Assembly (NCBI RefSeq): GCF_032854445.1 | Contig: NC_088301.1 | Span: 43,829,116-43,893,115, forward strand | DNA length: 64,000 bases | DNA from: Liolophura sinensis | Taxonomy: Eukaryota; Mollusca; Polyplacophora; Chitonida; Chitonidae | Direction: 5' to 3' | Program-made: the position numbers and the translations under genes | The notes under the pieces: model-generated | What the model saw: only the letters and a program-made list of their open reading frames with translations | Database searches by the model: none | Told to the model about the DNA's origin: nothing | Shown here: piece after piece, positions 37,771 through 50,287 of the stretch | Layout: the number at the start of each line of letters is the position of its first letter | How positions within the stretch are numbered: the stretch's first letter is position 1

Positions 37771-40700
37771 GTAAGTATAAGAACCACAAGTCTTACCGTG
37801 TGTAGAGAATAATGGAAGTTTGAAACAAAGAGTTTATGGTAGGCTTCTATGCTCAATTGTACTTACCAATCCTGAAACCAGTGGGCCTACTGTAGTGATG
37901 CAGTTTTGTAAGAGAAGAACCTGGGCCCAGTTTCACGAAGCACTGTTAACGTTATGTACACTTAACTACCACGGTAGCCAGCACTGTAGGCATTACGTCG
38001 TCGTGGTAGTTGCGAGCCTGTAGCGTTAAGAGAGCTTGCGTGCTCATAACGTTCAAAGAGTTTCGTGAAACTGGGCCCTGTTCAGTCCATCTAGATGGAT
38101 TCAGTGTACCATTTTAAAATTCTGACCTTCATCATAACAATGAATCCATCCTAGCACAATTCTAGGGCTAGCCTTTAAAATCTAGCCCTGCCTTACTAGA
38201 ATGCTTTAACCCGGAGGTAGGCAAGATTGCATTGACGCGCTTGGAGCGCTCTATCAAACATTACTCTAAATGTTCCTACATGTATTCTTAGTAAAGCCCA
38301 CATATTGTTTGATTGTTGGCCTATCTTTTTTAAAAAGAAAACCGAAGATAAATATCAAACTTCTTCTCCGCCATGTGAGTGGCACTTCACTCGCGTGCAG
38401 CAGTGGCCAGCAGGTGAAGAGGTAAAAGATAAGTTGGGAATATACATGGAATTAAACGACAATGGATGATCTGTACAGCATGTCCGAAATGTCAGCAAGG
38501 GGAAGTTTTGTACTTATGACACCATCAAGCAGTTTTGTAGAACGTCACTTCTCTTTAGTTGAAGATTTGATACTCCATTTAGTTGCATGCACTATATGTT
38601 AATGAGCCGTATGAAATTTCAGTGAAAAGGTTTGCAACATGGACAGTTTGGACAACTTGTAGCCAACACTTGTTTAAGTGGACAGGTGAAATCAAACATG
38701 TTCTTGTTTTCCTTCCTTCCGAAATGTTTGAGAGAGTGTGCAGATTTTTCAGTGAATTGAATCTACATTCATAATCCTGTACCATCATAACCCCCCCAAA
38801 AAAAACAACCTCATCTTTACAGCTCCCCAGCACTTTTAACCTGGGAGATATTAGGAAAATGAAAGCTGGACACACTGCAGAAACAAACAAGGTTATTTTT
38901 TGGACTTTCACATTTGGCAGTAGGGGGTGATTTTCTTAAGGGGTTTCCATCAGTAAACCTGACCTCTATCAGTGTGTACCACTGAAAAGTTCTTGCATAT
39001 GGCAGAAATGTTTAAGTGCCCATGAAATTTACTTCATGAATTTTTGAATTTTCTCAATTGCCATATTGTTTGCCAGTAATAAAGAAGGATGAAATTGGTT
39101 TATCTGGTGTTTTATATGTGTCAATTTTAGAACTGAAGCAGAGAGGAGGACTGTCTGGCTGTATGAAGTAGCTGTGCTCACATGTCTATGCGTGATCATC
39201 TACCTGTGTGACCATTTCCCATTTGTACTTGTGACCCTCACCATAACAACATTGATTGTGACCCAGTTTTTTAATCGAGTTAGTCTGCATCAGTGGTGGA
39301 CAGCCCTACAAACACGTTGGGATGAATACCAACAGCACCAAGAGAGTATTCACCGAGACCAGCGACTATCCACCCAACAACATGGCTATCAATGCCCTCC
39401 TCAACAGCCAAACTTCATGGCTAGAATGATGCAGAAACTGTCCACTGCATTTTCAGTGTTCATTCCTCAGAGTGAAAGTGGCAAGGTAGCATCATCCAGA
39501 TTGAACAGAAACCATGCCCAGCTAAATTCTAACTCCACTGACCCAGGTCGAGAAAACCCTCAGGTTACTGTTCGTTGGAGAGGCAAAGGTCTTCACCAGG
39601 TGACACCAGAAGTTTACAGCAAGCGTGCACCAGGTGCAGGTGTTTCTGGTAGGGTAGCTGGGACTGGTAGTGTTGGGAATCTCCGAGGAATAACCATTAA
39701 TAACACTCCCCTTCCGACAAAGGCCATATCCTCTGACAACGCATCCAGTGTCTCTCAGAGCCCCACAGCAAGGAAACAACTAAGACACTCTATTGACCAC
39801 AACCTGTCACTAAAGTCTAAGGTGCTGTCTGTTTTTGGAATCAATCCGTACGTTAAAGTTCCCCCAGGGCTGAAGAATGAGGGGCAGAATTTGTGTTTTA
39901 TGAATTGTGTCCTGCAGTGTTTGGCAAGAACTCCTCACTTGCTTGACCGTCTCTCAACAGAGGCTTACGAAGAAGCCAGCTGCAGTGTGGCTGAGTCAGC
40001 ATTTATTAGTGCTTTAACAGAACTGCTTCGGTACTGTAATACTTCACCTGGCACAAGTGACATCGCAGCTCTTGATCCCGTGGCCCTCCAGCAAGCAGCA
40101 TCATATTTGCCAGGATCACCAGTAGTTCCTCTGGGTCACCGCCAGATTCAACAAGATGCCGGGGAATTCCTTATGTGGCTGTTGTCAACAGTGCATTCAG
40201 TCCTCAATAAGAACCGAAGAGGGAAAGAAGGTGAGACCAACATGTGCATGTAACTAGGCGATGCGCAATAATTATTTTGTGTGTGGTAAATCCATGACTT
40301 TAAAAACTCTTGTGTGTGTATGAGTATCACAAAGAACAGTAATCAACTACATACATGCATTTACATTAATGGGATAACGGTGAGTTTTCTTCCCACAAAA
40401 GGTGGCGCTAGTGTGAATTAGGACTTGCACGTCACAAGTCTTATGTTGTGCGACGTCAAACATGTTGCATGTAATGGTTTCATCTGTGACATATTGTGTC
40501 TACCCATTGTGACAACGCGCTGTTGATGGCACAGTGGAATGTCGAGCATCATTGAAATGGCGTAATACGCCCCACTTCAGACTTCAGACTATCCCATTGC
40601 TGGTGATTTAATGTTTTTGATGTTAAAATGTGCAGTTGTTAATAGTCATACAGACAGCAACACAACAGGCTTTATTCTACTGGCACATGACTCCTCAAAA

Positions 40701-42704
40701 CCCTCACTTTCACACTATGCACATAATGCATTTGGCTAGTTTCTGGGAGAGTGAATGCATTTTATGGTTGAGTTGGATGACTTCATAGTGCACCACTACC
40801 TGTTAGTTTAAAGAGAGAACAAAAACTACAGTTTCTTTGAGTAAGCGTGTAATTTCTTATATGCAAAGAAAGTGTATGTCTACCTTCCAATTCTTGGAGG
40901 TTTGATAGTTTTCTGTGAATAGTGTCAGAAATTGACGTTGAAAACAAGTTTGATGCGATACAGAATTGTTTGCTGATTCTGCCATTAAAGCATGTAGAGT
41001 GATGTGTATCACTTACAGTAACATAGTCTAAATTGTGACAGAAAAAGAAATAGGATGTGCTAATGTGAATGATAGTACAACTACATGTATCATTGCAGTT
41101 GTAACGTACTGTTTTTTCTTGTTCAGCATGATTTTTTTCTTTAAGAAAAATTCTTTTTTTTTTTTGTTGATTCCTTAAACAGTTGGAAATCCCAAGAGGA
41201 TCAGCGCTGACAGATTTGACAGTGCCACACTGGCAATGCTGAAGTTTGTGTATGGTGACTTAAACGCTAAGCGGATTCAGGAATTGAAATATGCCTGCAG
41301 AAGAGAGGTTTGTGAAGCTTTGTGAATTTTATTATAGTATGCAAAAAATAACTACAGTTGAAGAAAACTTTGGACAAATTGCTTGCATTTAACTCAGTGC
41401 TATGTATAGTTATTTCTTGTGTAGCGCAAAATATCGATTGAATATTCTTGAATTAAGTATATTCCGAAAGTTGAAAGGTTCCAAAATTAATCTGACTTTC
41501 ATATTAGTAAAGATAAAGAGATAATACTAAAAGTTGAAAATTGAGTTGTTTTCAGTACGCCCTTATTTCACCAGTTTTGAAACATTTTCAGACTTTTTTT
41601 ACCCAAGTTCATATTATGCTGTTAAAACAAAAAACAGTCTCACAGATTTTAATATTCATCTTAGATTTTTTTTAGTGATCATTTAAACTTTTTTGAAAGC
41701 TTTGAAATACCTTTACAACTATGTTGAAAACCAGAGAAGACACCCAAATTTGTGGGACTGTATTTTATATTAAGTATTCAGCTACCTGGGTGCCAAACTT
41801 TCTAGCATTATGTTGAGAACTAAAAGTATTCCACTTCATGACTCTCAAATTCAGAAAGTGAAAAAATGAACAAAATATCTCAACGAATATCTTTGTTTGC
41901 AAGTTTATATTTTTATGAAGATCTGCCCTGTCTCCATCAAAATGTGAACTGAGCAACATACAACATTTTAAAAAATTATAGTTCTCCATGAAAGTGTATA
42001 TAGGGGTTTTATCTCAACAGTTCTGAACAAAACTTGCTGGAATGGATTTATAAACCCCTTACCCAGTAGCACCATCTCAGTAGGGTGGTTCAGGCTGTTG
42101 TTTTTGTTAACTTGTATATAAGGCCCACACTGTCTGCAAAGGCAGAGTTCTGCTCAAAAAGTTGTGTACAGTTTACAGACTAATGGTAGCATGGGGCAGT
42201 AAACATTTAGCAGATTCCCCTCAGAAAGTTAATCCCCCTATTCAGGGGGAACTAAGAAAACATAACCACCTTGGCTCACAGTTAGTTACACTTCTTGCCA
42301 AATTTAAGGTACTGCTTTTTACTTAAAGTGTAGCATATTTCGTGTGACACATTCTCCTTAATTCTCCCACAGCAGTAGAATTTACCCACAGCACAATTTA
42401 ATTGTTGGCGTCAAAAGTATCAGTTTATGGCCTCTATTTGCTTCTGAAAAACATATCAACGTTCAGGTGAAATACAGGATTTAGGATTCAAAGTTGTTTT
42501 CGTCTTCAAGTGAGAGGAATAAGAAAATGAACATTCAAAATGTGAAAAAATGTACAAATTTCAAATGGTCCATTTTTTTCTAACTCCCATGACATACTGT
42601 AAGTCAAAAAAGTTAGAGCAGTACAATAAACACTGATCAGATAAATTTTCATAAGGCTGTAACTGAATTCTGTTATTTAGTTTAACACTGATCAGTTTAC
42701 ATCC

Positions 42705-42784
<80 letters not shown>

Positions 42785-43875
42785 CGTGAGCAGGATTTTT
42801 TTTTAGTTACATATACATGTATGCTTTCTGTTGGTGTTTTCAGATTGATTTAGCCAATGGTTTGCAGAACGAGAGTTATGCTGAGCCAATTCAGCGCCTC
42901 TCTGATCTAGAATGGTTGACTTACAAGCAGGAAAACATATCAATAGTGGATGATTTGTTTGCTGGGCAGCTTGTTGATGCAGTCCATTGCATGACAGATA
43001 ATCACATATCTGTTCACACACAGACCTTCATAACACTCCCAGTTCCTATTGTGGCCCCAAGGGAATTATCTGGACTAGTGTACCTGGAAGACTGTTTTAC
43101 CAAGTTTTGTAACATTGAACACTTGATAGGACCAGAAGGCTTACAGTGCTCCATGTGTGACAATGGCCCACGGCCAGTGTATCCTACGACTCCTGTCGTG
43201 CACACACCTCCACCTCAGCTTCCCAACTTCAGGCCATACCCAACCCAGAGAAAAAGCAGTCTCAGGGACTCAGCCATAGGGGCTTCAGACGGAGACTTTT
43301 CAGTACTCTCTCCCATTCCAAACATGAATCGGGCATCAAGTAATGATAGTGGGTACCAGGATGTCCAAGTCCGCACATCCACCCCCATGTCTCAGGGTAC
43401 CAATGGAAGGATGCCCCAGATTTCTCCACCACGAAGGATACGCCTACGAGATGCCCAGCACAGGTGTTTGCTGCGCCAACTTCCCGAGTGCCTTGTCATC
43501 CAGGTAATGCGTTTTATGATGAATATGCATGTGGGTGATGTCCGTAAAATCAGAGCACCTGTGCGCATCCCACTAAAGAATCTTGATCTCACTAGTTTCA
43601 TATTTGACACAGTGACGAATCGTGAAGACATGACAGCCGTCCAGAATTACAGGTATGACCTGTATGCACTATGTGCACACCTGGGAGGTGAGAGTACGAG
43701 CTATGGACATTACATTGCCTACTGCAGGAGTGAGGACGGCTCTTGGCACAAGTTTGACGACGAAATTGTCACTGAGGTCAACATGGACTATGAACTCACG
43801 ACAAAGGAGATACGAGAGAACAGCTACTTGCTTTTCTATAGGCGGCAAGCTGGCAAGCCAAATTCTGGCAGGTGA
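37764..43875 (+). CDS. Membrane-anchored USP-family (C19) deubiquitinase, four coding exons
   Basis: Cleaves ubiquitin from substrates using a Cys-His-Asp/Asn papain-like site. Firm exons: 39142-40230, 41183-41307 and 42844-43875, with matching phases. I infer a first exon, 37764-37770 (ATG TCA C), which joins in frame only with the CAG acceptor at 39139-39141. The sum is 2253 nt, 750 residues. An N-terminal hydrophobic segment (about residues 10-46, VAVLTCLCVIIYLCDHFPFV) suggests a membrane anchor, as in USP30. Catalytic Cys254 lies in an unusual box EGQNLCFMNC, QDAGEFLMWLL follows, then His696 in YGHYIAYCRS and FDDEIV. Only one clear CxxC (CSMC) of the usual zinc finger is visible. An upstream TTTTAG acceptor (39130) gives no good frame with this start. 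Subfamily not assigned. The catalytic part is certain; the first exon is tentative. Confidence 0.85.
37923..38079. mobile_element. Short palindromic MITE, about 157 bp
   Basis: Terminal inverted repeats: gggcccagtttcacgaa at 37923-37940 and ttcgtgaaactgggccc at about 38062-38078. The interior is also self-complementary (actaccacg and cgtggtagt). It is non-coding and lies in the first intron of the USP gene. A half-site of the same end (aaggcccagtttcataaagc) occurs near 50999-51018. Confidence 0.85.
38462..38602 (+). CDS. Small open reading frame, 46 codons, status uncertain
   Basis: Starts MDDLYSMSEMSARGSFVLMT and continues to SLVEDLILHLVACTIC. The composition is protein-like rather than AT-driven. 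It lies between the promoter and the second coding exon of the USP gene on the same strand. I found no consensus donor in a phase that joins the downstream exon, so it may be an alternative first exon, a short upstream reading frame or chance. Confidence 0.25.
   Translation: MDDLYSMSEMSARGSFVLMTPSSSFVERHFSLVEDLILHLVACTIC
40386..40599 (-). repeat. Unclassified interspersed repeat, copy B
   Basis: Reverse complement of copy A at 3341-3691, without its ~130 bp insertion, in the second intron of the USP gene. It contains an internal palindrome gacttgcacgtcacaagtc. Non-coding. Confidence 0.75.
41308..42706. other. USP intron, no further feature recognised
   Basis: AT-rich intron between the exon ending at 41307 and the exon starting at 42844. 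Apart from the adjoining (AT)n run I see no gene or defined repeat. Confidence 0.5.
42707..42780. repeat. (AT)n microsatellite
   Basis: About 74 bases of alternating AT with one interruption (acat), ending 63 bases before the acceptor of the last USP exon. Likely polymorphic. Confidence 0.95.
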
Positions 43876-45818
43876 TCAGAGATTTAAGTTTGGTTTTCTG
43901 CATTAAGAATGATACCCTCCAATTATGCCACATTACAAATCAATGCTAGATGTTATTGCAGGAAATTGTAACAAGGAAACATATGTCAAGTTGTTGTATT
44001 TATGAGAAAATGAGTGACCGTGACAGAAGAGACTGTGAACCAGTTAGGTTCATAAACATGTATCCATTGTAAGGGCTACACGCATGACACTTCTGTTTTT
44101 AGCTCACCTGTATGAAGTACTGGCGTAGCTTATGTTGTACCCAGTGTGTTGGCGCAGGTGTCCAATAATAGATAAAGCTATGTTAAAATGTTAGGGGTGG
44201 TTTCTAAAAAAGTGCTGCATGTATTGAGCTCTGGATTTGCTCACATGTAGAGCAGAATAACAAGAGAGGGATATTCCATCGTTGATTTGGTGTGTGCATA
44301 TTAACTATCCTAAATTACTGAGTTCCTGACTTAGTGTATTATGTATAAGAATCAGTGTTAAACAAAATGTTAGGGTTGGTATTTAAAAATGCATATACAG
44401 CACAATGATGCAAGGATGTTCCATAGCTGATGCTCTGTGGGCATATTACTTACTGTAAATACCAAATTCACAATTTCAGTTCTTAATGCATTGAACTGAA
44501 GTTTTGCATTCATGTGTCTCTTTGGTAGCTTTGCTGCCAATTCTAATTTGTTGTTTTCTCTTATCATATCCACTGTTTATTTGATGTATTTGCATTGTAC
44601 GTTAGAGGTGATACAGTTATCAGCTTGTAAGTTTCACATTTTGCCCTGAATACAGGTGTTTGCTGTTCTCCGACACTTACTTTAGTATAAAAAAAATATA
44701 TCATTATCGTCAGTTTTATGTTTGTACATGTAGTTTAGGTGAATGTTCATAATGGTTAATGTGTAAAAACATAAAAAGACGGCTGTTTTTCAACTTGACT
44801 GGTTATTCTGTTAATTGTTCTTTCTTTTTGTCAAGATTGCAGACATTATGGAGCAAGTATGCTATTTAACTATTCTCTGCGTGACCTTCTTTTATAGTTC
44901 TGTTGTTTTGCATCACCAAACTTTTAACAGTCCCTTTCTCCAGAAACATTTATTTTCTCATAAGAATGGAAAATCTTAAGGAATTCATTTTGTATGTAAA
45001 TGTACATAGACACACATCAGTCTTGCTCTCAAGGGTTCTCTAATCTGTTTTTGTTTTTTTGTTTTTTTTGTTTTTTTTGGCACAATGTAAAATATCATTA
45101 TAATAACCCAGGTATTTGTGCTTTCTTTATCATTAACACTTCTGTTTAAATAGGATGGGTTTGATAGTGATTGTCCTAAAATTCAGTGTATATAAACATT
45201 TGTATATCTCACTATTTGATACTGTTGGTCCAAAACATTATAGTGTAATTAATCATTTGTACAGCATTGAAATGAAATAAGATACATGTGTGGAGACAAA
45301 CATGAATTTGAATATGTTGTGCAGCATTTATGTGAGTGTTTTGAATATGTGACCTAGCTGAGTGATGATGAACAATGCCGCTGCTCACAACTACATTCTG
45401 CACACTTTCTCTGTGGTTATTTGAATATAGTCATAACACGCATAATGGATGGGCTTTATTGCAGTTTCTACTTTGCCTTGATAACAGCTTTAAATTAAGA
45501 AATTCCCTATATTTTGTATGTATTGTTCAAGAAAGTTGAAGGGATTTCTTTCGATGACTATCAAACTTTAAAGGATAGTACGAACTTGTGCTAGCTTACC
45601 AGTTTTCAGATTCAAACTTATTTCATATACACAGGGAAATAACAGAATAAATGTAAAATGCAGCAAGTTTGATTTCACTGTGCTAGTGATTTGTGCTTTC
45701 TTTCACACCTACAGTATTTCATAGAACTTCGAAGAAAAGCTTATTGATTGGTCTGATGTAACTGTACATAGGTTTGTATTCCGGTGACATGGTACTTACA
45801 AGTGATGCTGTGAATAAA
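43876..45818 (+). other. USP gene 3' UTR
   Basis: AT-rich sequence after TGA at 43873-43875, with no coding potential, ending at a canonical AATAAA at 45813-45818. It contains an old, diverged direct repeat (about 44185-44310 against 44367-44460), sharing aaaatgttaggg, a ttccat block and a gcatatta block. Confidence 0.55.
45813..45818 (+). promoter_or_regulatory. Candidate poly(A) signal of the USP gene
   Basis: AATAAA in gtgaataaagcaatgg, about 1.94 kb after the stop codon and before a SINE and the convergent KLHL12 3' end. Confidence 0.5.
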
Positions 45819-45953
45819 GCAATGGTTACTGCTGACTGGATGGTTTGGTATCTACAGTGATACTGTTCATGAAACAGCTGTTACTTTACACAACTGATTT
45901 TATTGATCTGATTGGTGTTTAACACCATGCTCACATATTCTCCTCTTATATCA

Positions 45954-46168
45954 GGGCTGCCATGGTAGAGGGGGTAAGCAATGACCCAAGTGTCTCACAT
46001 CAACGCCGTTCAAGTCCAGTTCATGCTGAATTCCTCTTTGGCCATAAGTAGGATGATCTGTCAACATCCAGCAGATGGTTGTGGGTTTCCCACCACAAGG
46101 CTGGCCGCCATTGTATAAGTGAAATATTCTTGAGTACGGCGTAAAACACCAATTCAGTAAATAAATTA
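45954..46168 (+). mobile_element. Family-1 SINE, plus orientation
   Basis: Core gtgggtttcccaccacaagg followed by the 3' domain aagtgaaatattcttgagta, then cggcgtaaaacaccaatt and an aataaatt tail. The 5' part (ggctgccatggtagaggggg...gttcaagtcc) has B-box-like ending GTTCAAGTCC, so the tRNA-derived head differs from the other copies. A short fragment of the 3' domain in the opposite orientation lies just upstream (about 45905-45945). Confidence 0.8.
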
Positions 46169-49100
46169 ATCCTCTAATATCATAGCTGCTGGTTTTATGG
46201 GTGTAAAAAACCGCCCTGTCATGTACATGTGGTGTAATTCAACCCAGAATCCCCTTCTGTCATAATATACTGCTGCCAGACAAAGGCTTTATCTGACTGA
46301 GAGCGAGCCCATCTAATTTTGATATTGCCACATGTTACCTTGCACAAAATTACTCCTATGCATTACAATGTCATCACATACACTTTGAAAAAGTTTAGAC
46401 AAGTAGACAATTTACAGAATAATGGCATATTTATTGGTTATTTCAAATGATACCGCAGAGACAATTGTAGCAAGTTTTGATAGAAGCCTGCACTGACAAT
46501 CCACTCAGGACAATGTGATCTGGGATTTAATGCTAAATGGACCTTTAATAATGAAGAATTATTACATGGACTACATTGTCTTACACATGTAGTATCAGCT
46601 ACTCAAAAATTTTCATTTAATCTGAAAGTTTGGTGCTCAGTGGCAAGCCACCAACTGACCATGGGCACATCTCAGGGTTGTAAGTTTACCACTACTATTC
46701 CACTTGCCTCCCACTTAGGCGGCATGAATACTATGGTCTCTTAATATCAGAAGAAAGTAATGGTCAATCAGGATTCCCATCAATGGAATGAACGTGATTT
46801 CCAAGGACATAACACCTTATGTTTCCACAAAGACCATTCACTTAATGTACCAGTATACACCTTTGTGTGGCAATCAATGAATACTAATTTGGTAGCTCAT
46901 CAGTCCTTATCAAACATAATTGCAATGCATGATATTCAACACAATAAACTCTTTTTCAAGGATTTTCAGGGCCATGAAAACTTTCCAATAAAATTAAAGC
47001 ATTATCAAGGGCCAGTAGGAACTGTCCATAAGATTCACCACAAGTACACCAGAGCCAGACTAGTGGCAGTTTACTGTCACACATCTTGAGAGCATTTGTA
47101 AAGCACTGGTATAATATGTGGAAATGTTACAAAGTAACACTTGTTATAGCTAAACCTTGGGTTAACTTTCTCAAAACTGATACTCCACATATTAACTTAC
47201 TAAACATAAGTGAAACTGTAGGACTCTCATTAATCTTAAGTGCTTGTGCCCTGAAAAAAAGACAAAACACTTGCATTGCTTTGCTGTGAAATAACCAAAA
47301 CCCAAGTGAAACACATATATCACATTCATCACCAATGTAACAAATTTGCATATCATTCAAACATTAACAAAAACATTTAAAAAACTTTAACAGCTTTCAC
47401 AACATAATATTCTCAGAGCATAACAAATGAAACAAGTACTCCAGGAGAAGAAATGACTTGAAACAACTATATTGTTACTTGCATAAAAAATCAACCGCTA
47501 AAAGCACTAGAATTAAGAATCAAGTCTAAAGTCATGGTATATAGAACACAGATTAAGAGCTCATACATCAAAACGAAAACTCACTGCATGAGCTTAAAAC
47601 TGAACATAAATAAACACAACTTTAGGACAAATATAAATTAGAGATAGTATAAGCATATGTCTGATCAAGCGCCAATTCAGTATGACAAATCTTCATTTGC
47701 TGAATAATGGTAGGCCTAGTGAAATGATCATGATTTCCATAATAACACACTGACCACACAATGTTCCTTGTAACTGGGATGAAACATGAATGAATATAAA
47801 AATAAATTAATCCTAGTGTATGTCTGTTCCCATGATGCTCTCTACTTGTCCCAACTAACCAATGCTGATCAGCATAATGCAGTGGCACAACTGATGCTTT
47901 TATACTCGATGAATAGCTGCGTAATGAAGGCTTTGCAAACTAATATATGCACTGACACATGTAATACTTGAATGTAAAACCACCCATGATCAATGTAATT
48001 CCCAGTACCAGCACCAATAACCTACAGATTCACTTCAAATGTTGGGTAATTAAGTCACTTCAGAAAATGCCTTTCCATTCTTTTTTTCTTAGCAATGGTT
48101 TCCCTGTCTTGACATTTTCTTTTTCATATTTTTGACAAATTTCCCTAATATCCTCAGTCAAGAATATGCTGACTATTCTCACAGACCGATTTCACAAACT
48201 CATTTTTGGCTTCAGTCCAACTGAAAAAATAACTGATAATGATTAAGTTTTTTAGATATAGGATCAAACTGCAGTACATATGCATTTACATAACATATTT
48301 TCATTGTTTTTGTATCCAATAATGAGCATTACATTTTTTTTCAAATTTTGACTTCATTCAAAAATGTCTTTCTGACACAGACTGCACATCCAGCATCTTG
48401 TGCATTTATTAACTTATTGTAATCAATTCCTTAATCACATGTTGTAGGCATGACAGTACTTGTCATTAACTTACTTCCTCACTCTATAATACTGTGTTCA
48501 TACACGCAGGCATAACAGGTATATCAGACCAACAGAAAAAAACACTGTTACCTGTGGCCTAAGTGAATTTTGTTGACGCTACAAAAGCATCAGGTTTGCC
48601 ATTAGTTTACAAACTACCATCAGGATATTAAGTGTAACCTGAAAACATACATTTCTGTAATAATGAAAAGCATACACCTGTGGATTCAGACTTCCTGAAG
48701 TTTGCTGCAAACTATGTGTATAATGCCACACAAAGTTACAGGAATATATATATACGTATGTACTTTTGGTAATTTGCTTATTTCAGATCCATACAGTCAC
48801 AAGCTAATGGAAAGTGTTGTCATCATTATGCACGCACGCTATTGAAAACTGAAAACTTATCAACCATAATCACGTTATTGTGCACCAGTACCTCACATTA
48901 TCAATATGGTATGTAAAGCAAACTTTAAAATTCATTTTCTTAATGAATTTACAGCTGTCTAAGAAAATTAAAACAGAAAGTAAAAGTATTTCACATAACA
49001 TCAGGCCTGTTGTTCTACAGAGAAAATGCATTTTTATTCAGTTACTGAATATTTTTTGCCTTTTTGCAGGTGTAACTTTGATAACTACAAGTAATGTAAT

Positions 49101-50287
49101 CTGTTCATTTGATCTAGCTGACAAATACTGACAACAGGCTTGACAATATCATGGATGGCAATAGTCAGGTTGAAATCTAGGGTACTGGGTTACCTCCCCT
49201 ACTTCACTGCACAATGAGCACATTGGCGCCAACCTTGAACACGAAAAGGTAACTTGAATGGACCTTCTTCTTTCTTTTCCTTTTTCGCTTGGTTTTGGAA
49301 GCTTTTAGACAATGTCTGTTCATACACAAAATGTTTCAGACATATTCAGCTTAAGTAGGTATTTTGATCGACAATAAACAATCTCTGTCATGTGTCATTC
49401 ATGCTATGTAGCACCACTGATAACACAGTTATTACAAGTAGTTCATCGTCATGCATATAGGAACCTGGTAGGAATATTAGCAGTTGAAAACATTATCATT
49501 CTTTGGTTTACAGTTTTGACTGAATCAAATTACATGATTCTGCTACTGAAACACACTTAAATGTCACAACAACCGACTTCTGTTAATTGTTCCACTGGAT
49601 TAGTTGGCTATTTGTGACATATTTCATAACAACATTAGGAAATGAATTTAACAACTCTGTCCAATCATTCCATACCATTTCATGTTTTACACTTCATAAA
49701 TTAATGAATAGGATTTGCAACTCAAACTGCTCCAAATCCCATATTCCTACTCTAAAACCATCATTCATAATCCTGGACAATTCATAAGATATTATCATCA
49801 AATATTGAATGAAAATGAGCCACTCCATTTCAACTACACCCAGAATAATACATAAAATTACACAATTTGAAAGACATCAGTATAAAAAAATTTACCCCAT
49901 AACAGTGAACAGATCATACAATTACATATCTCTGGAAGCAAATTTTACAAAAATACAAGTTAGTATTGAGAAAGATACGTTTAATTGTAAATTCTGACGA
50001 CTTGAAATTTCCAAGCAAAAGAATAAATAAAGTACATTCTTTTGGCATAATTCTAAGCAGGAATTTCTTTCATGCCAGTCTCACAGATCATAAGTGGTGT
50101 ATTCCGGAGATTCCAGCTTTCAATAACACAACAATGCCTTTTTAGCTCAAATACATGGGTATCTAGTATTATCATGTCCATGGACTCATACAGCCCCATA
50201 GTCCCCTCTGTCTCCTTTTAGGATTAATCTCTCTGATAAGAGTAAACCACAATCCAAGTCTGCGTCATGGAGGGAGGGGGCCGTATG
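46169..50287 (-). other. KLHL12 3' UTR and intergenic sequence
   Basis: AT-rich and non-coding between convergent genes. Minus-strand AATAAA (tttatt) occurs near 46428 among several candidates, so the KLHL12 transcript could extend up to about 3.9 kb past its stop. Short frames such as 46760-47089 lack any domain or splice context. Confidence 0.4.
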
